From contig DGYN01000140.1 of the NCBI GenBank assembly GCA_002398405.1, positions 11,047 to 19,861 of the forward strand: a stretch of DNA of 8,815 bases. Direction: 5' to 3'. This document shows, piece by piece, positions 1 to 5,597 of the stretch (positions within the stretch are counted from its first letter, which is position 1; every line of letters begins with the position of its first letter). Source of the DNA: Caulobacteraceae bacterium UBA5005. GTDB taxonomy: Bacteria; Pseudomonadota; Alphaproteobacteria; Caulobacterales; Caulobacteraceae. The notes beneath the pieces were generated by a model. The model saw nothing but the letters and a program-made list of their open reading frames with translations. It did not search any database and was not told the origin of the DNA. A program made the position numbers and the translations under genes.

Positions 1-236
1 CCGGGGGTGTCGATGATGTTGATGCGCGTCTCGCCCGCTTCCCCGTGCCACAGCACGCTGGTGCATTTGGCGAGAATGGTGATGCCGCGCTCACGCTCCT
101 GGTCGTTGGAGTCCATGGCCCGTTCGACCTGGGCCTCGTTCGCCCTAAAGACGCCCGATTGCGCCAATAGCTGATCGACCAGCGTCGTTTTGCCATGGTC
201 GACGTGGGCGATAATGGCGATGTTTCTCAAGGACAT
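1..236 (-). CDS. typA: GTP-binding protein TypA/BipA, N-terminal part (runs off the left edge)
   Basis: The reading frame starts at an ATG at 236-234 and continues to the window edge, giving about 78 residues. It begins MSLRNIAIIAHVDHGKTTLV. The P-loop (G1) AHVDHGKT is complete, the switch region carries the ERERGITI stretch typical of translational GTPases, and the G3 motif DTPG lies right at the edge. LAKCTSVLWH between them is typical of TypA/BipA rather than of EF-G or LepA. The family is a ribosome-associated translational GTPase involved in stress and low-temperature growth and ribosome assembly. No strong Shine-Dalgarno is visible (GCTCCCC precedes the ATG). The gene is transcribed away from the small-RNA region. 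The remaining ~530 residues are outside the window. Confidence 0.93.
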   Translation of the reverse strand, partial: MSLRNIAIIAHVDHGKTTLVDQLLAQSGVFRANEAQVERAMDSNDQERERGITILAKCTSVLWHGEAGETRINIIDTP

Positions 237-357
237 GGGGAGCGTCGTTTTTTCCGGGGCGAGAGGCCGCGCTTCCTACGCGGTTTTGTGGGCTAAAGCC
301 ACCCCCTGCGACGACATTGCATTGTGCGCTGCAACATGCGACAGCGCGCCATGTCCA

Positions 358-363
358 ATTATA
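358..363 (-). promoter_or_regulatory. Candidate -10 box of a typA promoter
   Basis: On the minus strand this reads TATAAT, a perfect -10 hexamer, 122 bp upstream of the typA start. No TTGACA-like -35 sits at 16-18 bp; that position is occupied by the 376-391 palindrome. This could mean an activator- or repressor-controlled promoter. A match to six bases alone is weak evidence. Confidence 0.35.
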
Positions 364-375
364 ACTATTTGAAAT

Positions 376-391
376 AGATGGAATTCCATCT
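376..391. repeat. 16-bp perfect palindrome, possible operator
   Basis: AGATGGAATTCCATCT is its own reverse complement over all 16 bases. It lies in the -35 region of the candidate typA promoter and about 40 bp upstream of the small-RNA -35 box. It suits a homodimeric regulator, but no regulator is identified. Confidence 0.5.
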
Positions 392-402
392 TAACACTGT
401 AA

Positions 403-419
403 GAATTTCGCGGAAATTC
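403..419. repeat. Inverted repeat GAATTTC-GCG-GAAATTC
   Basis: Two perfect 7-base arms are separated by 3 bases, ending 11 bp before the -35 box of the small-RNA promoter. The position fits an activator or repressor site acting on that promoter. Function is inferred from position and symmetry only. Confidence 0.5.
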
Positions 420-430
420 GCATTTTCCTC

Positions 431-459
431 TTGCCGGTTTGTGCGCCGCAACCTATATT
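431..459 (+). promoter_or_regulatory. Sigma-70-type promoter of the small RNA
   Basis: The -35 TTGCCG (431-436) and the -10 TATATT (454-459) are separated by exactly 17 bp. Transcription is predicted to start about 7-8 bases after the -10, at or near G467. No protein-coding frame begins downstream on this strand, and an intrinsic terminator follows after about 85 nt, which is why I assign this promoter to a small RNA. Confidence 0.65.
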
Positions 460-466
460 GTTCCTT

Positions 467-551
467 GTGAGGCGGCCCTGTCGCCTCTGCCCTTCCTGGG
501 CGTTTCCTCCCTAATGACTTTAAGCCGCGGCTTCGTGCCGCGGCTTTTTTT
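467..551 (+). ncRNA. Candidate ~85-nt trans-acting small RNA with exposed CCUCC
   Basis: Between a well-spaced promoter and an intrinsic terminator lies a short transcript with three stem-loops. Stem 1 is GAGGCG (469-474) with CGCCTC (482-487), 7-nt loop. Stem 2 is GCCC (489-492) with GGGC (498-501), loop TTCCT. Stem 3 is the terminator. Between stems 2 and 3 the sequence TCCTCCC (505-511) is predicted single-stranded and is complementary to Shine-Dalgarno sequences. Alphaproteobacterial small RNAs such as Rhodobacter CcsR and the cuckoo RNA family, and Caulobacter GsrN, act through C-rich CCUCC-type stretches. By analogy this RNA could pair with ribosome binding sites. I cannot assign it to a named family. 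No open frame of useful length is present on this strand. Confidence 0.6.
522..551 (+). terminator. Rho-independent terminator of the small RNA
   Basis: A perfect 9-bp GC-rich stem, AAGCCGCGG (522-530) with CCGCGGCTT (538-546), has a 7-nt loop and a run of seven T (545-551). The T-run is only on the plus-strand side, so it terminates rightward transcription and is not the terminator of the minus-strand methyltransferase that ends at 561. Confidence 0.85.
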
Positions 552-560
552 CTAGGCGGA

Positions 561-1163
561 CTAGCGACGTTTCGCGAGCCAGACCGTCTGCCCGCCGCAG
601 TCCGGATCGCCGGCAATATGGGCGAGCAACTCATAGCCGTGCTGATCGAGAAGGGTCCGGTATTCGTCCGCGTCCAGGCTCCCGTGATAGAGCGGCTCAC
701 CTTCGAATTCACCCACCGCCTCGCCTTCCTCCGTTCCGCTCGTGAACAGCAGGAGGCCGCCCTTCGCCGTATGACGCTGAAAAACCGGAAACATCGCGCG
801 CTGATCCCGCGGCGTCAGATGGAAGACGCTGTTCCAGCCGATCAAACCGTCGAAAGTCCGGCCAAGATCGAGACCGCGCATGTCGGCGACGACCCAGTTG
901 CGCTCTGGAAACCTCTCGCGGCAAAGGGCGATGAGCGCGGGCGAGGCATCGACGCCGGTCAGATCGACGCCTCGGCCGATCAGATAGCCGCCGATCGGCT
1001 GGCCCGAACCGCAACCCAGGTCGAGGACCGCGGGCGTCGGCGGCAAGGCGGTGTGGAAGCGGTCGATCCAGGCGCGCTCGATAAACCCGTGACCCCGGAG
1101 GCGATCCCAGGCGTTCGCGTGTCGCTCGTAAAGGTCGATGATGGTGTCTGCGGTGCGTCCCAT
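561..1163 (-). CDS. Class I SAM-dependent methyltransferase
   Basis: This 200-residue protein has the Rossmann methyltransferase signature. Motif I, VLDLGCGSGQP, is at residues 46-56, and the acidic residue ending strand 2 is D72 in GVDAS. VVADMRGLDL and the later FDGLIGWNSVFHL segment match motifs II and III. The N-terminal IIDLYERHANAWDR is typical of small-molecule or uncharacterised methyltransferases of the Methyltransf_25/11 type. The acceptor substrate cannot be read from the sequence. The ATG at 1163-1161 overlaps the TGA of the upstream hydrolase by one base (TGATG), so translation is probably coupled and the two genes form one operon. Length is complete for the minimal fold. Confidence 0.88.
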   Translation of the reverse strand: MGRTADTIIDLYERHANAWDRLRGHGFIERAWIDRFHTALPPTPAVLDLGCGSGQPIGGYLIGRGVDLTGVDASPALIALCRERFPERNWVVADMRGLDLGRTFDGLIGWNSVFHLTPRDQRAMFPVFQRHTAKGGLLLFTSGTEEGEAVGEFEGEPLYHGSLDADEYRTLLDQHGYELLAHIAGDPDCGGQTVWLAKRR

Positions 1164-2047
1164 CAGCCCTTTTGCTTGCTCGAAAGGACGGCGAACAGGG
1201 CGTTGAGGTCGGCTTTCAGGCCGCCGAATCCTGAGTTGGCCTCGAGCGTCGCCTCATCGAGATAAAGCGAGCGGTCGATTTCGACCTGCAGGGCGTGAAC
1301 GCCCTCGGAGGGCCGGCCATAGTGTTCGGTGGTGAAGCCGCCGGCGTAGGGGTTGTTGCGCGCCACCCGATAGCCAGAGAGCCGCAAGGTCCGCTCGACG
1401 AGTTCGACCACCCGGCCGCCACAGGACTGGCCAAACCGGTCGCCAAGCACGAAGTCCGCGCCCCGTCCGGACGCGCTGCGGCCCGCCGCCGACGGCATGG
1501 AATGCCAATCGATGAGGATCGCCTGGCCAAAGGCCGCCTTGGCGCTCTCGACCAGGCGGGCAAGGGCGGCGTGATAGGGGACGTGCACAGCCTCGATCCG
1601 GCCGCGCGCCTCGGCAAAGGTCAGCTTGCGGGTGTAGATTTCCTGGCCGTCGGCGACGATCCGGGCGATGGCGCCAAGCCCCGCGGCCACCCGCGCCGAC
1701 CTGGCGATGGCGAAATCCGGCAGCTGATCCTCGAACATGGCGGGATCGAGTTCATAGGCCTCGCGGTTCACGTCGACGAAGGCCCGGGCGTAGCGATTGA
1801 CGAGCACCGCCGCCCCATGCGCCGCCGCCCCCTCGATCAGGGAATCGACGAAGGCGTCCTCCGACCGGCGGATTTCCGCCGAATTCAGCGCCGAGGCCGC
1901 CATCATCTCCGCTGGATAGACCCGGCCGGAATGCGGGGAGCAGAAGATCAGGGGCGTCTTTGGGGCCACGCCCTCGATCACGCCGGCGATTTCGAAGGGC
2001 GATACCGCCGCATCGTTAGCCGCTAGGGGATCTGGGGCGAGCTCCAT
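1163..2047 (-). CDS. N-formylglutamate amidohydrolase (FGase) family hydrolase
   Basis: A 294-residue protein of the FGase family. The metal-site signatures are visible: CSPHSGRVYP (residues 36-45, HSG at 39-41), RRSEDAFVDSL (60-70), FVDVNREAYELD (90-101), the central LIDWHSMPS (178-186) and LQVEIDRSLY near the C terminus. In bacteria with the five-step histidine pathway this activity (HutG) splits N-formylglutamate into formate and glutamate. No other hut gene is nearby, and many alphaproteobacteria carry this paralogue beside cpdR with an unproven role. No clear Shine-Dalgarno precedes the ATG at 2047-2045, and the conserved block begins around residue 16 (SPFEIAG), so the true start could lie further in. 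It heads a two-gene operon with the methyltransferase. Confidence 0.88.
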   Translation of the reverse strand: MELAPDPLAANDAAVSPFEIAGVIEGVAPKTPLIFCSPHSGRVYPAEMMAASALNSAEIRRSEDAFVDSLIEGAAAHGAAVLVNRYARAFVDVNREAYELDPAMFEDQLPDFAIARSARVAAGLGAIARIVADGQEIYTRKLTFAEARGRIEAVHVPYHAALARLVESAKAAFGQAILIDWHSMPSAAGRSASGRGADFVLGDRFGQSCGGRVVELVERTLRLSGYRVARNNPYAGGFTTEHYGRPSEGVHALQVEIDRSLYLDEATLEANSGFGGLKADLNALFAVLSSKQKG

Positions 2048-2170
2048 AGCTCACTAATCAGCGGCGAGGCCGCGCCGGTCAACGGTTCACCACGGATTTA
2101 CACCTTGAACGCTAGGGTGGGTTTCGGGCGTCACCGGGGGGCGCTGCAAGATTAAGGCGCTCGCACACCC

Positions 2171-2527
2171 ATGACTCGCATCCTTCTCGCCGAAGACGAC
2201 GACAGCCTGCGTGGTTTCCTGGCCCGGGCGCTGGAGCGCGCCGGTTTCGAAGTCCAGGCCTGCGCGGATGGCGAGGAAGCCGTCCAGCACCTGGAACATC
2301 CCTGGGATCTGCTGCTGACCGACATCGTCATGCCGGGCATGGACGGCATCGAGGTGGCCCGCCAGGCCGCCGCCCGCGACCCTGGCCTGCGCATCATGTT
2401 CATCACCGGCTTCGCCGCCGTCGCCCTCTCGGCCCAGGACCGCGCGCCGGCGGGCGCCAAGGTGCTGTCCAAGCCCGTCCACCTGCGCGACCTGGTCGCC
2501 GAGGTGGAAAAGATGATGGCCGCCTAA
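2171..2527 (+). CDS. cpdR: Single-domain response regulator CpdR
   Basis: A 118-residue stand-alone receiver domain with no output domain. The phosphorylation pocket is complete: D9 and D10 in ILLAEDDDS, phospho-acceptor D51 in LLLTDIVMPGMDG, T79 in FITGF and K101 in LSKPVHLRDL. The receiver body followed by ITGFAAVAL and SKP-HLRDLVAEVEKM is the pattern of Caulobacter CpdR. There, unphosphorylated CpdR moves to the cell pole and primes ClpXP for degradation of cell-cycle proteins, while phosphorylation through CckA-ChpT switches it off. The C terminus ends in two alanines, a ClpX-type end, consistent with CpdR itself being a ClpXP substrate. The 123-bp upstream gap has no strong Shine-Dalgarno. 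One TTAA (2153-2156) could be half of a CtrA box, but no complete box is visible. Confidence 0.92.
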   Translation: MTRILLAEDDDSLRGFLARALERAGFEVQACADGEEAVQHLEHPWDLLLTDIVMPGMDGIEVARQAAARDPGLRIMFITGFAAVALSAQDRAPAGAKVLSKPVHLRDLVAEVEKMMAA

Positions 2528-2533
2528 AAAGTT

Positions 2534-2577
2534 GCCCTAAAAAGTTTTAGGGCGGCTTGCGCCTCGGCGAAGCCGCC
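2534..2577 (+). terminator. Two overlapping hairpins downstream of cpdR
   Basis: GCCCTAAAA (2534-2542) pairs perfectly with TTTTAGGGC (2545-2553). A second stem, GGCGGCTT (2551-2558) with AAGCCGCC (2570-2577), shares three bases with the first, so the full stems cannot form together. Neither is followed by a T-run, so this is at best an atypical terminator or an mRNA 3'-end protecting structure. It lies 7 bases after the cpdR stop codon. Confidence 0.45.
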
Positions 2578-2637
2578 GCTATACCCCCACACCTTCCCGG
2601 CCGGGACGCCTCTCGAGGCGCTTCGGATCGCTTCGGC

Positions 2638-2712
2638 GGACGCGTAGCTCAGCGGGAGAGCACCTCGTTGACATCGAGGGGGTCACAGGTTCAATCCCTG
2701 TCGCGTCCACCA
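2638..2712 (+). tRNA. tRNA-Val (anticodon GAC)
   Basis: The cloverleaf is complete. The acceptor stem is GGACGCG (2638-2644) with CGCGTCC (2702-2708). A D arm with GCTC/GAGC follows. The anticodon stem CCTCG/CGAGG encloses TTGACAT, giving anticodon GAC at 2670-2672. The T arm is ACAGG-TTCAATC-CCTGT. Discriminator A2709 is followed by an encoded CCA (2710-2712). It reads GUC and GUU valine codons. No integrase or duplicated 3' end lies next to it, so there is no sign that it is an occupied integration site. Confidence 0.97.
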
Positions 2713-2768
2713 TTCCCTTCTTCATAAAATCAAAAATCCACGACGATATCGGTCGGAGGATTTTCGAT

Positions 2769-2796
2769 GCTTCGCGCGCCGATCCCGGCGCGAAGC
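2769..2796. repeat. Stem-loop downstream of tRNA-Val
   Basis: GCTTCGCGC (2769-2777) and GCGCGAAGC (2788-2796) form a perfect 9-bp stem with a 10-nt loop. On the plus strand it is followed by GTTCTTTCG, a poor T-tract. It may weakly terminate rightward transcription from the tRNA. A second 8-bp stem (2837-2844 with 2855-2862) lies just beyond the stop codon of the 63-aa gene, also without a T-run. Confidence 0.4.
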
Positions 2797-2871
2797 GTTC
2801 TTTCGCGTGGCGGGCGCTGGCGCGCGGAAGATCGGGGCGCGGGGGAATCCGCAACCCCGCGCGACGAAGCC

Positions 2872-3063
2872 CTAGATGGGCTCGCCGATCGGTTGGAAGC
2901 TGCCCGGGTCCAGCCCCTCGTCGACGCCCTTCACGTAGAGGCCTTCGGCGTGATGGTGGTAGTCCTCGACCTCGTAGACCTGGCCCGAATAGACGCCCAG
3001 GTGCGGCAGGCTCACCCCGGTGCGCAGCAGCATGTCGCCCTGGCGGAAGATGCGTTCGCTCAT
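2872..3063 (-). CDS. Small uncharacterised protein, 63 aa
   Basis: I do not recognise the family. The protein has no membrane segment or signal peptide. It starts MSERIFRQGDMLLRTG and contains YEVEDYHHHAEGLYVKGVDE, with three adjacent histidines in an acidic setting, and many prolines and glycines, suggesting a small beta-rich fold. A strong Shine-Dalgarno (AGGAGGG, 8 bases before the ATG at 3063-3061) and high third-position GC support real translation. It stands alone on the minus strand, 87 bp downstream of the flavin-protein gene, and could be co-transcribed with it. Confidence 0.65.
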   Translation of the reverse strand: MSERIFRQGDMLLRTGVSLPHLGVYSGQVYEVEDYHHHAEGLYVKGVDEGLDPGSFQPIGEPI

Positions 3064-3150
3064 GGTGGGTCCCTCCTGTGACGACGGAGGGTGCGGCGCC
3101 GGGGGCGCTCACGCCAAGACACGAGTTCGTCAGCTTCGGGACCGGAACGC

Positions 3151-3774
3151 CTATTGGGGACCGAGACGCTCGCGTAGCCGCTGGTTTTCCGCCTCCAGCG
3201 CGGCCACTTGCTCGCGCAGTGGCGCAACGGCGCGGGCGATCTCGGGCTCGGTGAAGCGCGGGACGATGTGCTGCGGGCAGTTCCAGTCGAAGGCCGCCAA
3301 CCGCAGGCGGAAGATCCGCTCGGGCCGGGCGCGATAGCCGGGGACCGCGACCCGCGCCAGCAGGTCCGGCTCAGCGTCCAGCGCCAGGCGCTGGGCGTGG
3401 GCCAGGATCTTCAGGCGGGCGCGTCTTGGATAGTCGACCAGGATCAGCGCCACGCGGTCGTTGGCGTCCAGATTGCCGGTGCTGATGTACTGGCGATTGC
3501 CGGCATAGTCGACGAAGGCCAGGGTCGTCTCGTCCAGCACCTTCAGGAAGCCCGGCGGGCCGCCGCGATGCTGGACATAGGGCCAGCCGGTCTCGCTCAC
3601 GGTCGCCTGGTACAGCGTGTCCCGGCTCTCGATGAATGCCGCCTCGCGCTCGGTGAAGCTGCTGTTGGCATCCTCCAGCGCGTCGAGGAAGACGTACTGT
3701 TCGCGGCTTCCCAACTCTTGCTGAAGCCTGCGGACCGCGGGCGTGAAGGCGATCTGGGCGTAGGCATGCGGCAT
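3151..3774 (-). CDS. Pyridoxamine 5'-phosphate oxidase family (FMN-binding split barrel) protein
   Basis: 207 residues from the ATG at 3774-3772, which has GGAG six bases upstream; a TTG 12 bases further out is less likely. The central region has the split-barrel pattern: FIESRDTLYQATVSETGWPYVQHRGG (residues 48-72 in pieces), FLKVLDETTLAFVDYAGNRQY, then the strand ALILVDYPRRARLKI. The C-terminal block FDWNCPQHIVPRF (162-174) is a hallmark of a subgroup of this family. Members bind FMN or F420, or act as general pyridoxamine oxidase-like reductases; true PdxH function is unlikely. Residues 181-204 form a short coiled coil with leucines at 186, 193 and 200, extending beyond the barrel. A hairpin separates it from the upstream carboxymuconolactone-type gene on the same strand. 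Confidence 0.85.
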   Translation of the reverse strand: MPHAYAQIAFTPAVRRLQQELGSREQYVFLDALEDANSSFTEREAAFIESRDTLYQATVSETGWPYVQHRGGPPGFLKVLDETTLAFVDYAGNRQYISTGNLDANDRVALILVDYPRRARLKILAHAQRLALDAEPDLLARVAVPGYRARPERIFRLRLAAFDWNCPQHIVPRFTEPEIARAVAPLREQVAALEAENQRLRERLGPQ

Positions 3775-3800
3775 GGCGCTCTCCAAAACCAGTAAACGAC

Positions 3801-3823
3801 GCGGTGGAGACCGGCTCCACCGC
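3801..3823 (-). terminator. Perfect hairpin between the AhpD-like and flavin-protein genes
   Basis: GCGGTGGAG (3801-3809) and CTCCACCGC (3815-3823) form a 9-bp stem with a 5-nt loop, 17 bp after the stop of the AhpD-like gene on the minus strand. The following minus-strand sequence GTCGTTTACTGG has only a three-T run, so it would be a weak intrinsic terminator or attenuator between the two genes. Confidence 0.45.
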
Positions 3824-3839
3824 AGTGGCTGGGGCCGCG

Positions 3840-4385
3840 TCAGGCCGCCAGCTTCAGCTCCACGGCCGGGAAGTCGATCTCCACACGGCTCACCTTGCCC
3901 AGGATGTTGGTCAGGAAGTTCATGCCGACATGCGTGATCACCTCGACGATGGCCGCATCGGAATAGCCGACGTTGCGCAGCGCCAGCAGCTCTTCGGTGT
4001 CGACCTCGCCCTTTTTCTCCACCAGGTTCAAGGCGAACCTGACGGCCTCGGCAGCCATGGCGTCTTCACTGGTCCCCGAGCGGGCGGCCATCATCTCGTT
4101 GCCCGTGAGGCCGGTCTTTCGGCCGATGGCCGTGTGCGCGGAGACGCAGTACTGGCAGCCATTGGCCTGCGCAAGGGCAAGCGCGATGCGCTCACGCGTC
4201 AATGCGTCAAGGGCGCCGTCGTTGGCGATGCCGTGAAGCCCCAGGAACGCCTTCAGCGCCACCGGGGAATGGGCAAACACGCGCAGGAAGTTGGGCACCA
4301 TGCCGAGCTGCGCCTGGATGGCATCGAGCAGCTGATTTTGATCGGCGTTGGCGGCGGCGTGGGTGACGAGAGGAATGCGGCTCAT
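3840..4385 (-). CDS. Carboxymuconolactone decarboxylase / AhpD-like peroxidase-related protein
   Basis: 181 residues from the ATG at 4385-4383, which has AGGAGA about 6 bases upstream; the frame stays open further out, but that extension lacks a ribosome site and falls in the regulatory region. LGMVPNFLRVFAHSPVALKAF (residues 27-47 in part) is the usual N-terminal signature of uncharacterised peroxidase-related enzymes. E65, the CxxC pair C77/C80 in CQYC and H84 make up the AhpD-type thiol peroxidase site (E-x11-CxxC-x3-H). Family members reduce peroxides through the cysteine pair or decarboxylate lactones; with both cysteines present, redox activity is more likely. It is divergent from lysR with a 204-bp shared promoter region, the classic layout of a LysR target gene. 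Confidence 0.88.
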   Translation of the reverse strand: MSRIPLVTHAAANADQNQLLDAIQAQLGMVPNFLRVFAHSPVALKAFLGLHGIANDGALDALTRERIALALAQANGCQYCVSAHTAIGRKTGLTGNEMMAARSGTSEDAMAAEAVRFALNLVEKKGEVDTEELLALRNVGYSDAAIVEVITHVGMNFLTNILGKVSRVEIDFPAVELKLAA

Positions 4386-4493
4386 GGGGTTCTCCTGAAG
4401 AGCTGGAAATCGCCCACCGGGACATCCGGCGAACGATGCAGACTGTGGTGGTGCAGCCGCTGGAAGAGAATCAGCACCCGGCCCAAATGGCAA

Positions 4494-4508
4494 TTGCATC
4501 GGCTGCAA
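4494..4508. promoter_or_regulatory. Candidate LysR operator, site 1
   Basis: TTGCA-TCGGC-TGCAA is a perfect 5-5-5 inverted repeat containing T4495-N11-A4507, the T-N11-A core of LysR-type binding sites. It lies 109 bp upstream of the AhpD-like start and 81 bp upstream of lysR. Confidence 0.6.
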
Positions 4509-4565
4509 CAGTGCCGGCAGGACTCCCCGCGATGATCTGCCCCGGGCCGGAGCCATCGTCTCTGC

Positions 4566-4575
4566 GCCGATGCAA
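4566..4575. promoter_or_regulatory. Candidate LysR half-site, site 2
   Basis: GCCGATGCAA is the exact reverse complement of TTGCATCGGC at 4494-4503, giving a 10-bp inverted match 72 bp apart, close to seven helical turns. It lies 14 bp before the lysR start and would fit an autorepression or DNA-looping site. Confidence 0.5.
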
Positions 4576-4589
4576 TAAGGTGGCAACCC

Positions 4590-5489
4590 ATGGATCAGCT
4601 CCAGTGCATCCGCACTTTCATCGCCGTCGTTGACGCGGGCGGTTTTGCCGGGGCGGGACGCACCTTGAATGTGTCCCCGGCGAGCATCACCAGGGCCATC
4701 GCCGAGCTGGAGGCGCAGCTGGGCGTGTCACTGCTCACACGCACCACACGCGTGACCCGGGTGACCGACGCTGGGGCCCAGTACTACGAGGCGAGCCGGC
4801 GCATCCTGGCGGAGCTGGAGGAGGCCAACCTGGCGGCCGCTGGCGTGCATGCCAAGCCTCGGGGCCGGCTGGCACTCACCGCATCGGCGATGTTCGGCAA
4901 CCGCTATGTCGCGCCCATCGTGGTGGAGTTCCTGCGTGCCTATCCGCCAGTGCAGGCGGTGTGTCACTTCGTCGATCGGGTCGTCAACGTCGACGACGAG
5001 GGCATCGACATCGCGGTGCGAATCGGCGAACTTCCCGACTCGTCACTCCAGGCCGTCCGGGTGGGCTGGGTGCGGCGCATCGTGTGCGCGGCTCCTGGCT
5101 ATCTGTCTGCCAACGGCATACCCGCACATCCCCGTGACTTGATCGCCCACACCGTGGTCGCTTCGACGGGCATGACGCCCTCCCCCCAGTGGCGCTTCTG
5201 GGAAGGCGGGGTGGCGGGCACCTGGGAGGTCAGGCCCGCGATGGTGACCGACACCAACGAGTCGGCGATTACCGCTGCAGTCGCCGGGCTCGGGATTTCC
5301 CGGTTGATGTCCTATCAGATCAGCGACGAGCTCAAGCGCGGGCAGCTCAAGACCCTGCTCACCGAGTTCGAGCCCCAGCCCCTGCCTATTCACGTGCTGC
5401 ACCGGCAGGGCCGGCGGCCAGACGCCAAGGTGAGGCTGCTGCTCGATCTGCTCATCGACCGCCTCCGGTCTGACGCCTCACTCAATTAG
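4590..5489 (+). CDS. LysR family transcriptional regulator
   Basis: A full-length 299-residue LysR protein. The winged helix-turn-helix occupies about residues 1-60: FIAVVDAGGFAGAGRTL, then the recognition helix around SPASITRAIAELEAQLGVSL, then LLTRTTRVTRVTDAG. A linker helix (YYEASRRILAELEEANLAA) leads to the periplasmic-binding-like effector domain from about residue 90, with RLALTASAMFGNRYVAPIV and DIAVRIGELPDSSL as typical segments. It resembles the DsdC/GcvA-like and AaeR-like proteobacterial regulators with a small aromatic or organic effector, but the ligand cannot be read. It is divergent from the AhpD-like gene and precedes the HPP, hydrolase and SnoaL genes on the same strand. The repeated T-N11-A sites on both sides suggest it controls all of them. 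Confidence 0.92.
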   Translation: MDQLQCIRTFIAVVDAGGFAGAGRTLNVSPASITRAIAELEAQLGVSLLTRTTRVTRVTDAGAQYYEASRRILAELEEANLAAAGVHAKPRGRLALTASAMFGNRYVAPIVVEFLRAYPPVQAVCHFVDRVVNVDDEGIDIAVRIGELPDSSLQAVRVGWVRRIVCAAPGYLSANGIPAHPRDLIAHTVVASTGMTPSPQWRFWEGGVAGTWEVRPAMVTDTNESAITAAVAGLGISRLMSYQISDELKRGQLKTLLTEFEPQPLPIHVLHRQGRRPDAKVRLLLDLLIDRLRSDASLN

Positions 5490-5494
5490 CGCCC

Positions 5495-5521
5495 TTGCAA
5501 GCCGTGCACCGGCTTGTGCAA
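5495..5521. promoter_or_regulatory. Candidate LysR operator, site 3, inside a stem-loop
   Basis: TTGCA-AGCCG-TGCAC (5495-5509) repeats the 5-5-5 layout of site 1 with one mismatch and again has T5496-N11-A5508. The same bases are part of a stem, AAGCCG (5499-5504) with CGGCTT (5510-5515), extended by TTGC/GCAA around a 2-base bulge. It starts 5 bp after the lysR stop and lies about 90 bp upstream of the HPP start, so it could be an operator, a weak transcript end signal, or both. Confidence 0.45.
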
Positions 5522-5597
5522 GAGTCACTTTCGCGGCGCGTCATTGCCCGTCGTGGGGCGGCACCAGAAGATGGCGGCTCACGAACGGAGACTGCAC

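Larger units (their letters stand above)
237..466. other. Divergent spacer between typA and the small RNA
   Basis: I see no convincing gene here. The stretch is visibly more AT-rich than its surroundings between about 355 and 430. Going right from typA it holds a hairpin (GCGCTG 326-331 with CAGCGC 342-347) that would sit in the typA leader, a minus-strand TATAAT at 358-363, a 16-bp perfect palindrome (376-391), a 7-3-7 inverted repeat (403-419), and the plus-strand small-RNA promoter (431-459). A 60-codon plus-strand frame at 190-372 overlaps the start of typA and shows no family resemblance, so I do not call it. Confidence 0.6.
4386..4589. promoter_or_regulatory. Divergent promoter region of the AhpD-like gene and lysR
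   Basis: This 204-bp gap has no gene. It contains a LysR-type inverted repeat (4494-4508) and a related half-site in the opposite orientation (4566-4575). On the minus strand TTGCCA (4486-4491) is followed after 17 bp by TTCTCT, a poor promoter match whose -35 region lies directly beside the operator, as expected for an activated promoter. The lysR start is preceded by AAGGTGG, a usable ribosome site. Confidence 0.5.

Noticed and set aside
618..2026. Long plus-strand frames opposite the methyltransferase and FGase genes
   Set aside because: They are antisense shadows of high-GC genes with clear family motifs on the minus strand and show no motif or ribosome site of their own.
2638..2712. tRNA-Val as an occupied integration site
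   Set aside because: No integrase follows and no second copy of the tRNA 3' end occurs in the window.
3208..4535. Plus-strand frames opposite the flavin-protein and AhpD-like genes (3208-3795, 3804-4535)
   Set aside because: The minus-strand frames carry complete family signatures and Shine-Dalgarno sequences; these are shadows.
4386..4586. N-terminal extension of the AhpD-like protein to 248 residues
   Set aside because: The extension has no family resemblance, lacks a ribosome site and overlaps the predicted LysR operator; the ATG at 4385 has AGGAGA.
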